From NCBI GenBank assembly GCA_029783825.1, contig JAREIK010000502.1, positions 1-64,000 on the forward strand: DNA of 64,000 bases, given 5' to 3'. The translations under genes and the position numbers were made by a program. Below, piece by piece: positions 13,191 to 25,649 of this stretch. A model generated the notes under the pieces. That model worked only from the letters and a program-made list of their open reading frames with translations, was not told the origin of the DNA and made no database searches. The DNA is from Sapria himalayana (taxonomy: Eukaryota > Streptophyta > Magnoliopsida > Malpighiales > Rafflesiaceae). Position 1 is the first letter of the stretch. Each line of letters starts with the position of its first letter.

Positions 13191-13449
13191 GTATGATTGT
13201 TATGATAGCCATCACATACTGCTTTCTTTTTTCCTTATTAAACTAATGGATGGTGAAAAAATGTTCATAAAATTTGAAACTTGTAATCATATTAGGTTCT
13301 CTATTATGTTTCTTTCATGGATGCTTTATGAACTTTTCTATACTATTATACATTTCTATTTAATATTACTTATCATCTAGTTTGTGCTTTGCTTATTCAC
13401 TTGATATCTACATGAAAACCTTCTATTGAGTAGCCAAGTAATTTTACAC

Positions 13450-13770
13450 GTGGAACTTGATTGAGTATATATGTACATGTATGCTGTAGTGTATATTTAC
13501 ATATATTATATGTACATATACATATATACTGGTATTTATGTATAAGTATTTACTAGTATATATGTACATACTTGTACATATATACACTGCAGTGTAAATG
13601 TACATACATGTACATATATACAATAGTGTATATGTATACATGTATATATGTACATATACACTATAGTGGCTATGTACATTTACTGAGTGTATATGTACAT
13701 ATAAATACTTATACTTATATACCAGTATATATGTACATATACATATATACCAGTATATGTACAGTATTTA
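13450..13770. repeat. Hairpin array of 'tatatgtacatatata' type
   Basis: Repeated near-palindromes built around TGTACA flanked by alternating TA, joined by 'ctggtat' or 'gcagtgt' connectors. It is the same sequence class as the arrays at 15360-15545, 16341-16525, 43965-44255, 45190-45385, 60235-60690, 61465-61850 and 62480-62875. The short Tyr/Ile-rich frames on both strands are artefacts. Confidence 0.75.
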
Positions 13771-14375
13771 TCATTGTGAATATTATTTTAGATAGGAAAA
13801 TCAAATTACAACCAATATTATTGAAAATTTGTTATGATAGAAAGATTAAGATAATACATAAATGAGCCTTTAAAATCTAATTCATACATTACAACAAAAT
13901 ACATATGATGATGTATATGATAAAATTTAAAGTTGTATAGATCATAACAGTTATACTGAAAAAGATGTTATAATTTTTATCATTTTATGACTTAATGATT
14001 TGTAATATTTTTTTGGTTTTAGTTTTATTTTGAAAGATAATGTTACCATATTTTATTTTAATAAGTATTAATTAAAATTTTAAATTAAATAATTTTTAAA
14101 TATTTTTTTAATTCATAATTTTAAATTTTTTATATACTAGGTTTGAATGTTTATATTTTGTATTTACATTATGTATACATGTATCTACACAATAATTTCT
14201 ATCTATATACAATGTGTATATGTATATATTCAATATGAGTGTATATACACATTGTATGTACATTCTATATACAATATATATATTTTTTGTATATTGTAAT
14301 ACATAATAATTATATTATGTGTATATATAGACACACATATCAATTAACACATCTATGTTATGTATGAAATATTGA
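13771..14375. other. AT-rich spacer, no gene seen
   Basis: Long A/T runs, plus a patch at about 14200-14340 of alternating 'tgtatatgtatata' and 'gtgtatatacacattgta' that can fold on itself. Nothing coding is recognisable. Confidence 0.6.
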
Positions 14376-14610
14376 TATAATGCTACCATCATGCTCATCA
14401 CTTGCCGCTTGCACACACTATCCAGGGGACATGTCCCATAGGAGACCAGGGTCTAAAGCTTGGGCCCTTGTGAAGTGGACCAAGTGCCATGGACAGGCCC
14501 TGACGAGGGCATGCCTGGCTTTCCTGGTTCAGACCCAGGCTATTCTAGGTTTGGCATGTGCCAGGCCAAGCAATAGCCATTCTCATCACAAGTGTTGGCA
14601 AAGATTTTAA
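14376..14610. other. Isolated GC-rich island
   Basis: A 235-bp stretch of roughly balanced composition in DNA that is otherwise mostly A+T, with 'ggcatgtgccaggccaag', 'gggcatgcctggc' and similar. It carries a 76-codon open frame (14380-14610, plus) without a motif I know. The style resembles the 'catgccggcatgg' patches at 46240-46440 and 51603-52042, so a degenerate MITE fragment is more likely than a gene. Confidence 0.4.
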
Positions 14611-14759
14611 TGAGAACTATCTAGACTATCTTAATTTCTTTTTTCTATGAAGTTTGAGGTGATGAATATATATAATATTTATTATATTTATTGCACAATT
14701 TTAATTTATGTATTTCTTGTTTCACTTGTATATAGTCTATGTAGTGTAGTGCTTATATT

Positions 14760-15359
14760 GATGGCATGCACCAAACACTTTTACTTTTGTTCTTTAAAAA
14801 AACATTAGGTGTCTTGGGGCAGTCTCCAACATGTTAGCTTAAATGATGGAGGTGGCGGCGGCATTATCACTTTTATTTCCCCCGCTTTCATATCATGTTC
14901 AATAATATAGATACATGCATTTGGGTGCCTCATTCCTAATGCAACCAAACCTATAAAAAAAGCGACCAAGTACAAAGCCACACAAAAGAAGTAATACATG
15001 ATGAAAATTTATCTTTGAGAGCATGTTAGATTTATATGATATAAAGCATGTTATTATTGAATCAGCATCAAGGTCATTGGAGATTGTATTATTTTGTTTT
15101 GGCACGTGTTGTTTTTTTGTTTTGTTTTGGAAGATAAAAATTCTATTTTTCTGGTCATGTACTGTTCTGATTTTCACTTGGCCACTTTTTTTATTTTCTA
15201 TTTGTCAATTAGTTTTCGTAAAGTCTAAAGCCTATGCAATTTGTTAATTATACTAGGTTTCTACTTACCATGCAGAGTTGGATGTTCTAGCAGTGCAATA
15301 CTGGGCCTCATGTGCTATCTCTTGTGGTGTGCTGATCGTTATTTTCAGTCATGTGGTGC
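14760..15359 (-). repeat. Composite-element module D (minus-oriented unit)
   Basis: The far end of a composite unit running on the minus strand from about 18040 to 14760. It is less AT-biased than its surroundings. On the plus strand, 'tacttaccatgcag' at about 15263-15276 looks like a splice acceptor followed by an exon-like segment (15277-15360), so a captured gene piece is possible. I cannot name it. The 64-codon minus frame at 14805-14999 has a hydrophobic stretch but no other support. Confidence 0.4.
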
Positions 15360-15559
15360 ATGACATGCATATATGTACAAATATCGAGCATATAAGTATG
15401 AATATACTTGGTATGTACATAAGTATATACTGAGTATATATGTAGGTATATAATGAGTATGTACATAAGTGGGCGCATATATTTATTTGTAGGCATGTAT
15501 ATATTTTCATACATACACACCCATTCACACACACACACACACACGTGCATTTGAATATA
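15360..15559. repeat. Hairpin array with (CA)n tract, composite unit
   Basis: 'gtatatactgagtatatatgt'-type repeats followed by 'cacacacacacacacacac' at about 15526-15544. It separates modules D and C, the same position an array occupies after module C at 43965-44255. Confidence 0.65.
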
Positions 15560-16055
15560 TATTTGCTCGGGCTGGTCTAGTCATCATCATGCATTACTTA
15601 CCGATCCAGGTCATAAAAGTCATGAATATTATACCTTTCCCAAACTATGGAATGAAGATATTTCTTATCTAGGCCAGCCAGGCAGCCACAGGTTGGTCTT
15701 AAATCTTTTAGTAATTGTGTAGATATATAATTATCACATGGTAAAAAGCATATGTATGTGGATATAAGTTTTCTTGTTGTAGGCACTACAATGATTGGTT
15801 ATAATTGTACTATCTTAGAATGCTGATAATGATGCTCATGTAGTCTCGTGTAAGTTTAATACATCTCACAAAACTATATCCAATCGGAAGGAAAGATGTA
15901 TCATTACCTGATTTTTATAGGCCACGAGTGCCAAAAGGAATATCGGGTCTTGTTTAGGGAGAAGTAGCTCACTGCCACGTCAAAAATTCACTCAATCTCA
16001 AAACGAGGGGTTGGTAGGGAAGTTCATCAGTCGAGCATAATCGCCATTCCCACTT
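15560..16055 (-). repeat. Composite-element module C, inverted copy
   Basis: Its reverse complement aligns with 43531-43960 along the whole length. Shared blocks are 'tgcctggctggccta', 'acaattataaccaatcat', 'ctacatgag' and 'atgctcgact'. On the plus strand, 'tttttatag' at about 15912-15920 precedes an exon-like segment that runs into the serine/glycine-coding triplet block, in both copies. This suggests the module derives from a gene encoding a Ser-rich protein, but I cannot name it. Confidence 0.72.
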
Positions 16056-16340
16056 TTATTATCTGTGGTAGCTAGCGGGAGCAGTTGCTGTGGCAGTGAC
16101 AGTAGCTGCTACGGCCATAGCTACTACAACAGTAGCACCAACAGCATCAGTAGCAGCAACAGCTATAGCAGGAGTAGCAATAGTGGTGCTGGTAGGAGCA
16201 GCAGCGGCGATGGCTACAGCTGGGGCAGTGGAGCCAACAATGGCAGCAATGGCAGTAGTACAAGGGGTAGTGGTAGTAGCAGCAGCAGGAGCAGTAGTAG
16301 CAGCTGTGACGGCAGTAGCAACAGCAGCAGCAAATGCTGT
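16056..16340. repeat. GCN/GNN triplet block, copy 1
   Basis: About 280 bp of imperfect AGC/GCA/GTA triplets. One plus frame reads Ser/Gly-rich, one reads Ala/Val/Thr-rich, and the minus strand is open as well. Being open in several frames on both strands is typical of triplet repeats. Copies occupy the same slot at 43331-43530 and 45390-45595. Confidence 0.75.
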
Positions 16341-16525
16341 ATATACGTACGTATATAGACACATATATTAATGTAGTATTTGTACATATAATACTACAGC
16401 ATTATATGTACATATATACTGAATATATACGTACTCAATATATATGTACATATAATACTGTAGTAATATATGATAATATACACTATAGTATATATGAACA
16501 AATATACTACTGTATTATATATTTA
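16341..16525. repeat. Hairpin array, composite unit
   Basis: Repeats of 'tgtacatatatactgaatata' type between the triplet block and module B. The order array, triplets also follows module B at 45190-45595, read in the opposite direction. Confidence 0.75.
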
Positions 16526-16639
16526 TCAAAACATAAATTTTTTTATTTGTTTTTTTTTATTTTATTTACTTATTTAAATTTCGTACTAATATGGTACCTC
16601 ATTGTTCTCCATATGATGTTTGTATAAGTGATATATTTT

Positions 16640-16835
16640 TTTTACAAGGCATGATGCACCGTGACTCGGATACATTGTAACAGCCGAAAGATGGTGATCG
16701 GAGGAGTTGAGGATGAGAAAGCAATATCAATGCACAGATAGATTATACTTTATGCACTATCGGTAGATACATTGATGGATAAGATGTAATAAAATTTTGT
16801 TATGTCATTGTTTAAAATATGCAAGACAAGGATTG
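16640..16835 (-). repeat. Module B, inverted copy
   Basis: The reverse complement matches the module B core at 44930-45090, 59950-60130 and 61180-61360. Landmarks are 'acaaaattttattacatctt', 'catcaatgtatctacc', 'agtgcataaagtataatc' and 'tccgatcacca'. A possible splice acceptor ('tttttttacaag' on +) precedes the core. Confidence 0.8.
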
Positions 16836-16839
16836 CTTA

Positions 16840-17290
16840 GATTATTGTTATTCAAAATTATTATTCTAATAATCTATTCATCATTTTGTGTTGCACATTA
16901 GCATGGTGGAGTGCTCATTTTTTCTATGTTCAAGATTCCTATTTATTTGTTCATGGTTACTGCTACAAATGATCAGTCTCAATTTCATCTGCTAGTTCTT
17001 TTGTTAGCTTGTCAACTCAGTCATGGCGGTGCAAAGCACCCCCCTTATAAGCCTTGGGACTAATAGAGAGTTATGGTAACGAGGAGCCAAAATGTGAACT
17101 TTGATGCCCCAAACCTGGCTCGTGGCTCGTCTTCTAGGTTTTTCTCTATGATTTTTTAGAGAAATTTTCCAAAATTTAAATAATCTTCGTATTTCTTATT
17201 TTTGTTGATAGCGAAGTTTTGTTCCACCTTTGTGAAGTATAAATGGGATAATATTAATTTGTTGTTGTTTTGTGTCATTTGAGGCTATGT
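16840..17290 (-). repeat. Module A, inverted copy (contains exon-like blocks)
   Basis: The reverse complement aligns with 60691-61140 over about 450 bp at roughly 80% by eye. On the plus strand two blocks look like exons. One at about 17030-17140 reads, in shared frame with the other copy, 'NFDAPNLARG'. A second at about 17213-17285 follows 'tttgttgatag' and reads KYKWDNINLL. Both protein readings are better conserved than the flanks. I cannot identify the source gene. Confidence 0.72.
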
Positions 17291-17340
17291 GATTATATAT
17301 ATGTACATATAATATTACAGTATATACGTACATATATACT
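17291..17340. repeat. Short hairpin array between modules A and F
   Basis: Two units of 'atatgtacatata' and 'tacgtacatatatactgtag'. The same A-array adjacency occurs at 60690 and 62875. Confidence 0.7.
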
Positions 17341-18040
17341 GTAGTTATAGGAAACTTTTAAAAAATATAATTAATACAAATTTTGAAAATTTTGAAAATT
17401 TTGAAATATAATAAAAATATAAATTTTTTCATTAAAGTTAAAAAAATAAATTAATATTTAAAAATAAAAATGTATATGTTTGCCCCTACTAAAATTTATA
17501 AGAATTAAACAATTGAGTAAAATTTTTTCTATTAACTTTTAACATTCGGTCTCTATTAAAATTATTAATATAACTTTTTTTATTTATCTTATTTCTTTAA
17601 GTAATTTTTTGAATTTTAAAAATTATAAATGATATCAAATAATATGAAATTTTATGCCTTTAAAATTATTACATATTATCTTCATAAAAATTAATATGAT
17701 GAATTCTTAAGAATATATAATCATAAAATATAAATTTTTATATATTTTTTAACATTAATAGTATTTTATAACTCTTAGGAGAGTGGATAGAAGACAAATC
17801 ATCTTTTCATGTATATCTTATTATATCAAGTTTGTTAATTTTATAGCTATTAGATATTTTTTTTATAAGGCTAAACATAGATATATTTTAAATTGTTTAT
17901 ATATTTATTGTTTAATTAATATTATAATAAAAAATTGTAAGGTGTATATTTTTTATTTGTACCTTGCCACACGCACATTAATTTAGTTGAAAAAATTTTG
18001 ATAGTAAAGAAAATAAATGAGTCTTTTTGTATTATATATA
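17341..18040 (-). repeat. Module F, inverted copy
   Basis: The reverse complement aligns with 55140-55825 over about 690 bp. Shared blocks include 'tttataagaattaaa', 'aaatgatatcaaataatatg', 'aaattttatgcctttaaaat' and 'cccctactaaaattta'. The 67-codon plus frame at 17783-17986 is not conserved in the other copy, so it is not a gene. Confidence 0.82.
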
Positions 18041-19740
18041 TATATATTATATTATTTATTTAATGTTTTTATAATTATAAATATAAATATTTTGGAAATA
18101 CATATAATTTATTATTTAATGTTTATTTTGTCGAGACTAAGTCTTCCATCTTTCTCCTGACATTTTCGAAGAATAAGCGATACAATTACTCCACAGTCCT
18201 TCATTCTTCTCTCGACACCGACGCAACATAAACATATTCGAATTAAGTGATAATTTGTTATTGATTTGAGATACATTTTCTACCCTAATTCTTCATCGAT
18301 TATCTTAACGCATATTGATTTTGTTAATTTTTTTTCTGAAATTCTTCTTCTTTAATCGTATACATTAATTTAATAATACTTATTGTGATACATACCTAAT
18401 TCATTTTTGTTGTGTTGGGCAGTAGGTATGCTAATATAAACTTAATTTAATTATACTTTTTTTAATACATATTTTGTTAATTTAATTATTTTTTTTTAAT
18501 ACATATTCTGTTAATTTAATTATGATTGGATTGCTTATATAAATTTAATCGTATATAACACAAAATGGGTGTTTTGTGTTGGGCAGTGTGTATATAACAC
18601 ATAAATATATAAGTGTAATTTATTATATTTATAACAATAAAAATAGTTTACATAAACATAACTATATATAAATATAACTATATATAAATATAACTATATA
18701 TAAATATAACTATATATAAATATAACAATATATATATATATATATATATATATCATAATTTTATATATGATACATTCAATATACATGTTGTGTATTTTAG
18801 ATATAATTAGTATTATACATATAACTATAATTAGTATTACACAAATAAGGATATATTGACTTTATGATAGGATTTTAATAATGTATATTTGAAATTTGTA
18901 AGTCATCATTATGAAATACACATCTAATAAATTTGCATTATGAAAATATCTATTATTCCATAATGCCTTGCCTACCCAATATGTATAATTAAATTAATAT
19001 CTGTAAACTATATTTTATACATGACTTTATGTATAGGGAAAACCACACACTCTTATAAAAATATAAGAGTGTATTTAATATCTGTAAATTTAAAGTATAG
19101 TCATATTAATATCTGTTAATGTCAAATTAATATCTGTAAATATTTATTGATCGGTTTTCAATTAGTTCAAATAAAAATGTAATAGGCTTTATGTATACTT
19201 ATACTAATTTACAAGACATTTAAATACATGTATATATTTGACTATATTTTAATTACTATGTTTAAGTAAATGCCACATAGGCTCCCTTATAAATACCCTA
19301 GCATTGATTATCAATATAATTCATACTAGATTAAAATTTATAAGATATCCAACTCATCTGACATACATTATTTCCTACATGAATTGATGGCGATGATTTT
19401 TTGTTGCGTTTGAGAAGTTCCACCTATATGGATGAGTAGCTCTCACATATTTTATCACCTCTATAGCCATTAACTCATAAATTGTATACCCATGGACTTG
19501 ATACTATTTACTTATTATAAGCTAACCATAGAATTGTTTACTTGAGTAAACACTAGAAACTATTTACTTATTGTAAGCTTAGATAATGAAGAAACTTTGA
19601 TAATTAATCCAAATAATCAATATATATGAAATGATAATCCAGATTCATAGAGTTAACTTTATTACTTGTTAAACTCATATACTTGTGATACATTTTACCA
19701 TGCTATAAAATAACTAACACTTGAATTGATTTTTGTAGTG
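18041..19740. other. AT-rich spacer with short tandem tracts
   Basis: It contains a less AT-rich patch at about 18130-18260, a repeated 'gtgttgggcagt' (about 18413 and 18576), and five head-to-tail 'taactatatataaata' units at about 18658-18730 followed by (TA)n to 18753. No coding frame is convincing. Confidence 0.55.
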
Positions 19741-19749
19741 TCTTGTCTT

Positions 19750-20415
19750 TCTATATTTTCAATACTTAATGGTTTTTGAGCTATTATAATTACAATGATT
19801 CTTAGATTTAGACCTCTTGTTTTTTATTTGCATTGACATTTTCTCTTGGTTGAATTTCTTTCAATTAACTTTGTATATAATTCTAAAGAGGTTGATGTTT
19901 CACTTGTCTATCTTGTTGAATATCCTTGCTGAGAATTAGATCTTGAACATCATCAAATTTCAATTTATTATTTCTTGATGAACTATGAGCAACTATAATT
20001 GTAATATGATAATTTTTGATAGAGAACACAGAAGTATCAATGCACATACTTCATCATTGACTTCAATACCAAACAAACTTAATTGTGTTGCGATTGTGTT
20101 GACTTTATTGAGTTGTTGGGTCACTGATGTGCTTTTTGTCAACTTCAGATTGAAAAAACACCTCATCATGTGTACTTTTTTAGCATCAATTAGTTTTTCG
20201 TATACTAGCAAGAGCCATCGTAAGCCTTTCTATGCTCTTCTCATTTTTAATAATGAAAGTTAGTTTGTAAGATATCATATTTCAGATGAATTCAAGTGCT
20301 AGTATGTGCTCTTCTTTTTTCATAGATTCTATCATCTTCCTCAGAAGGGGTTGAGATAAATTTTTCTAGTATATATAATCTTCCATCTATATTTTCAAAA
20401 ATGCAAATTTCGTTC
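19750..20415 (-). pseudogene. Ty1/copia-type gag (UBN2) remnant
   Basis: Minus-strand frames spell a typical plant copia gag in pieces. An N-terminal MEDYIYQKNLSQPL stretch lies at about 20355-20395. It is followed by MALASIRKTN, a core with 'KSTSVTQQLNKVNT', 'ATQLSLFGIEVNDE' and 'ALILLCSL' (19993-20211), and a tail reading KFDDVQDLILSKDI near 19930. The pieces lie in more than one frame with several stops, so it is dead. Gag would form the retrotransposon particle. No protease, integrase or reverse transcriptase follows downstream, and I could not define LTRs. Confidence 0.75.
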
Positions 20416-20659
20416 TATAGATTTTTTTTATTTTCACTTTTCCTTCAAATGCAATCATTAATGTCTACAAAATATAAATTCTTCTAGACAATTCTTGCAA
20501 AACACTGTGTATGAGAATTGTGAACACCTCTTTTAACATGCTGATATTGTCTGCAAAATTTTTACTATTTATAAAATTGATTATTATCATCAATAGTAAC
20601 TTCACCCAATGGTGCATCATAATGCACAACCTAAACCTCCAATATCAATTGTTGATAAT

Positions 20660-21439
20660 AACGTGATTTTCTATTTTTTAGATAGACATTTAGATAAACT
20701 GACAAATATAAAGGTAAATAGATAGAATGAGTGATATATATATATATATAAAGATTGACAAATAGGCTGATAAATAGAAAAACAGATAGTTTGAGAGATA
20801 GAAAAATAGAAAGAAGATATATAAATTAATTGATAAATATAATAGTTAGATAGTTACATAGATATATAGATTGACATATAAACATTTTGACATAAAATTG
20901 ATAGATTACAGGATAAACAAATAGGCAAATATATAGATAAACTTATAGATAGATACATATATATACAAATAGACCGATAGATTGATTGATAGTTAGATTG
21001 ATAGATAGACTAATAGACTGATAAACTGATAGACAAATAGATTGATAGAGAGGCAGATAGATATATAGAAAGACAAATATAGAGATATATAAATAAATAA
21101 TTAGAAAGACAAATAGATATATAGATATATAGGTAGAAAGCTATATAGAGAGCTAGATAGTTATAAAAATAGATAGATTGATTGATTGATTTATAAACAG
21201 ATAAATATATGGATATAAAGATAGATAGATAGATAAACAAATAAATAGATAGATATATTATAGATATACATATAGATAGATTAATTGATAGATTGATAGA
21301 TAAATAGATAGATATAAAGATAGATATAAAGATAGATAGATAGACATTTAGAAAGGTATTTAGATAGAAAGATAAATAGCCAGATATATAGATAGATAGA
21401 TTATTAATAGATAAATTGACAAATAGATATAAATATAGA

Positions 21440-21471
<32 letters not shown>

Positions 21472-22000
21472 TAGATAGATAGATAGATAGACAAATCGAT
21501 AGATAGATTTATACATAGATTGATATGAAAATTTATTGACAGATTGATCGACAAATTGATAGAGAGATTGATAGATTATTTGATAGATAGATTGAAAGAC
21601 ATAAAGATAAACATAATGATAGATAGATATATAGACAGACAAACAAATAGAAAGATAGATACATACATACAAAGATAAGATAGATAGATAGATAGATAGA
21701 TAAACAGACATATTGATTAATTGATATATAGATAGAAAGATAGATATACAGATAGATAGACAGATAGATAGATAAATAGACATATATACAGAAAGAAAGA
21801 TAGATAGAAATATAGATAGGTAGTTAGATAAAAAATATATAGACAAATAGATAGATTGACATATAGTTAGATAGATAGATAGACACATAGATAGATAAAG
21901 ATATATATATATATATAGATAAATTGATTGATTGACATTTAGATATATAGAAAGACAAATAGATAGATAGATGGATAGAGACGGGTAAAAAAATTGATAG

Positions 22001-22035
<35 letters not shown>

Positions 22036-24032
22036 GATATAGAGATAAATAGATAGTTAGACATAAAGATAGATAGATAAATAGATATATTGATAAATAT
22101 ATAGACAAATAGATAGATAGATAGATTGATATATATATATATACACATATAGATAGAGAGATAGATTGATAGATAGATATATTGAATGATAGACAGATAG
22201 ATAGATATATAGATAAGTAGATAAATAGATAGAGCGATAAATAGATATATAGATTGATAGATATATTGATATGTAGATATATTGTGAAATAGATAGATAT
22301 ATAGATAGAAAGATTGACATAATGATAAACATATAGATAGACAGATTAATAGACATTATAATAGATAGATTAAAAGATTGATTGATATATATATTTAAAG
22401 AAAGATTGATAGACAAATTGATAGTGAAAATGATAGATAGATTGAAAGACAGATTAAATGACAGATAGATAGATAGATACATAGATAAATTGATAAAAAT
22501 ATAGATAGAAGATAGATAGATAGATAGATATATAGATAGATTATTAGATAGATATATTGACAAATAGATTGATAGATATAGATTGACAGATATATAGAGA
22601 TATAAGATCGATAGAAAAATATTCGGATATATAGACATATAAATAGACAGAAAGATATACTAATAGATAAATATATAAAGAGATAGAATGATAGATAGAA
22701 AGATAGATAGACATATGGATAGAAAGATAGATAGATAGATCGATAGATTCATAGATAGATAGATAAATAAATATAAAAATAGATAGATAGTTAGATAGAC
22801 TAGATAGATAGACAGATTAATATATAAATATATAGTTAAATATATAGAAAGATTAATAGATAAATATATAGATAGATAGTCAGATTGATAATTTTTTCGA
22901 TAGTTAGATTGATATATAGATTGATATATAGTTTGATAGCTAGATTGATACACGAATTAATAGACAATTTAGTGAATATATTGAAAGATAGATTGATTGA
23001 TATATTTATAAATAATTAGATAGAAAGATAGATAGACATTAAGATGAATAGGTAGATAGATAGATAGATAGAAAATAGATAGGCAAAAAGATTGAAAGAT
23101 AGAAAGATAGAAAAATAGATAGATAGATAGATAGATAGACATATAGATAGAAAGATATATTAAACGATAGATTGACAAATAGATAGTTAGATAGATTGAC
23201 ACATAGATAAACATATAAATAGATAGATAGATCAATAGATAAATAGATAAATAGATAGATAGTAATATGGAAATATAGACAGATAGAAAAATAGATAGAT
23301 ATATATTTCGATAGATAGATAGATAGATTGACAAATAGATAGTCGGATAGACAAATAGACAGATAGTAATATGAAAATATAGATAGATATATAAATAGAT
23401 AGGTATATAGATAGATAGATTAATAGATAGATAAATAATCATATAGACAAATAGAAAAATAGACAAATAGACTAATAGACAGACAAATAGATAGACATAT
23501 AGATAGATAGGTAGATAGATAGATATATAGATAGATAGCCATAAACATATACATATTGATAGACAAATTAATAGCCATAATAATAGATAGATTTATAGAT
23601 AGATTGATAGATAGATTGATAGACAGATTGATAGACAGCTTGATAGAGATATTTATAGATAGATTGATAGGCAGAATGTAAGACTGATTGAAAGACCAAT
23701 AGATAGATAGATAGATAGTCAAATTGATAAAAAGATAGATAAATAGATAATATAGAAAGATAAATAAATAGATTATTAGTCAGATAGATAGATAGATTAG
23801 ATTGATTGAGAGATAGATAGATTGAAAAATAAATAGATAGATAATATAATCGATAGACAGATATATAGTCATATAGATAGACATATAAATATATAGAAAG
23901 ATAAATAGATAGAGAGACAGATAAATATACTGATAGATAGACTGAAAGATAGACAGATAGATAGATAGATAGATATGTAGATAGATAGACAGATAGATAC
24001 AAAGATTGTTAGAAAAAAAGAAAGATAGCTAG

Positions 24033-24071
<39 letters not shown>

Positions 24072-25555
24072 ACATAGATTGCCAAATTGATAGGCAAATA
24101 TATAAATAGATTAAAAATTAGATAGGAAAATAGATAGTCAGATTGATAATTAGACTGAAAGATAGATTGTGAGATAGATTTATAGCCAATTTGATAGCCA
24201 AATTAATACACAGATTGATAGACAAATTGGTAGATAGATTGTTAGACATATTTATATACAAAAATATATACATATAGATAGTCATTTATATAGATAGATA
24301 GATAGGTAGGTAGGTAGGTAGATATTAAATTGATAGATAGATAGATAGACATAAAGATAGATAGAATGATAGATAGAAAAATAAACTGATAGATAGATAG
24401 ATAGACAGAAAAATAGACCAATAGATAGATATATAATTAGATATATAAACAAAAAGATAGATTGATAGATAGATAGATTGATTGATTGATAAACAGACAG
24501 ATAGATAGACAAGATAAAAACAAACAGATAGATAGACAAATAGACATACATATAAAAAGAATGATAAATAGACGAATAAACCAATAGATAAACAAACATA
24601 TAGATAGACATATAGAAAGATAGATATACAAACAAAAAGACAAATAGATAGAGAAACAGATAGAATAAAATATATATAGACAATTAAAAAACATATAGAC
24701 ATATAGATAGACAAATCTAAAGAAAGACGAATGGATAGTAAGATAGACCGATATATTGATAGGTAGATAGACAAAAGATAGATATACAAATAATTATATA
24801 GACAGATAGAGAGACAGACAGATAAATAAATAGATAGACAAATAGTTATACAAATAGATAGATAGATAGATTGATTGATCGATAGATAGGTAGATCAATT
24901 GATAGATTGAGAAATAGATAGATAGACAGATAGATAGATATATAGACAGATAGATAGATATATAGATGGATGGATACACAAACAAATAGATAGACAGATT
25001 GACATACATACAGATAGACAAATCGATAGATAGATAGATAGATATACATATAATGAAATAGATATACAGATAGATAGACAAAGAGATAGATAAATGTATA
25101 TACAGACATTTATATATATATAGATAGACATATAGATAGATAGACAGATAGATAGACATATATACATACAAATAGATAGTCAAAAATACAAAGTGATATA
25201 TAGAGAGATAGATAGATAGATATACTGATAGATAAAAAAATAGACTGACAGATACATATGTAGATAGATTGACAGATTGATAGACATATAGCTAGACAGA
25301 CAGATAGACTGACTTATAAACATTCAAATAGACAATCATATAAACAAATAGATAAATAGATAGATAGATAGATATATAGAAATAAAGATATATATACTAT
25401 TAAATAGACAGATAGATTGATATATAGACAGATAGATAGATATATAGATAGTTTGCAAGATAGATTGATAGAAAGATAATAAATAGATAGACATACTGAT
25501 ACATAAATAGATAAATAGATAGAGAGATACATAAATATAAATATATATATATATA
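20660..25555 (-). repeat. Degenerate GATA/TATC satellite, block 2
   Basis: GATA polarity on + throughout. It includes the longest open frame in the window (292 codons, minus, 21010-21888), which is pure Tyr/Leu/Ser/Ile and an effect of the stop-free TATC register. (TA)n islands lie near 21900, 24038-24067 and 25540. The block is interrupted on the right by the LINE 3' end at about 25560. Confidence 0.93.
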
Positions 25556-25649
25556 TATATTTTTATAAAATATTATTTTATTAATAATAACCCTCTCTTT
25601 TGGCGGACGAATACCGTTAATACAAACTATCACATACTCTTAGCCCTTT

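Noticed and set aside
14805..15177. Two overlapping minus-strand frames, one with a hydrophobic segment
   Set aside because: They overlap in different frames inside module D with no conserved copy or motif. Any real exon here is more likely on the plus strand after the acceptor near 15276.
16056..16371. Ala/Val-rich and Ser/Gly-rich proteins in the triplet blocks (also 43331-43606 and 45353-45666)
   Set aside because: Several frames on both strands are open at once, as expected for GCN triplets, and the frames do not continue consistently between the three copies.
19000..19450. A possible LTR with a TATA-like 'tatttataaggg' on the minus strand near the copia gag remnant
   Set aside because: No second LTR, primer-binding site or TG..CA ends could be found, and it lies downstream of gag.
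21010..21888. A 292-codon open frame and dozens of similar Tyr/Leu/Ser/Ile-rich frames that look like membrane proteins
   Set aside because: TATC repeats are stop-free in every sense frame and always translate as YLSI. The frames overlap in several registers, follow array polarity, and have no start context or codon bias beyond the repeat.
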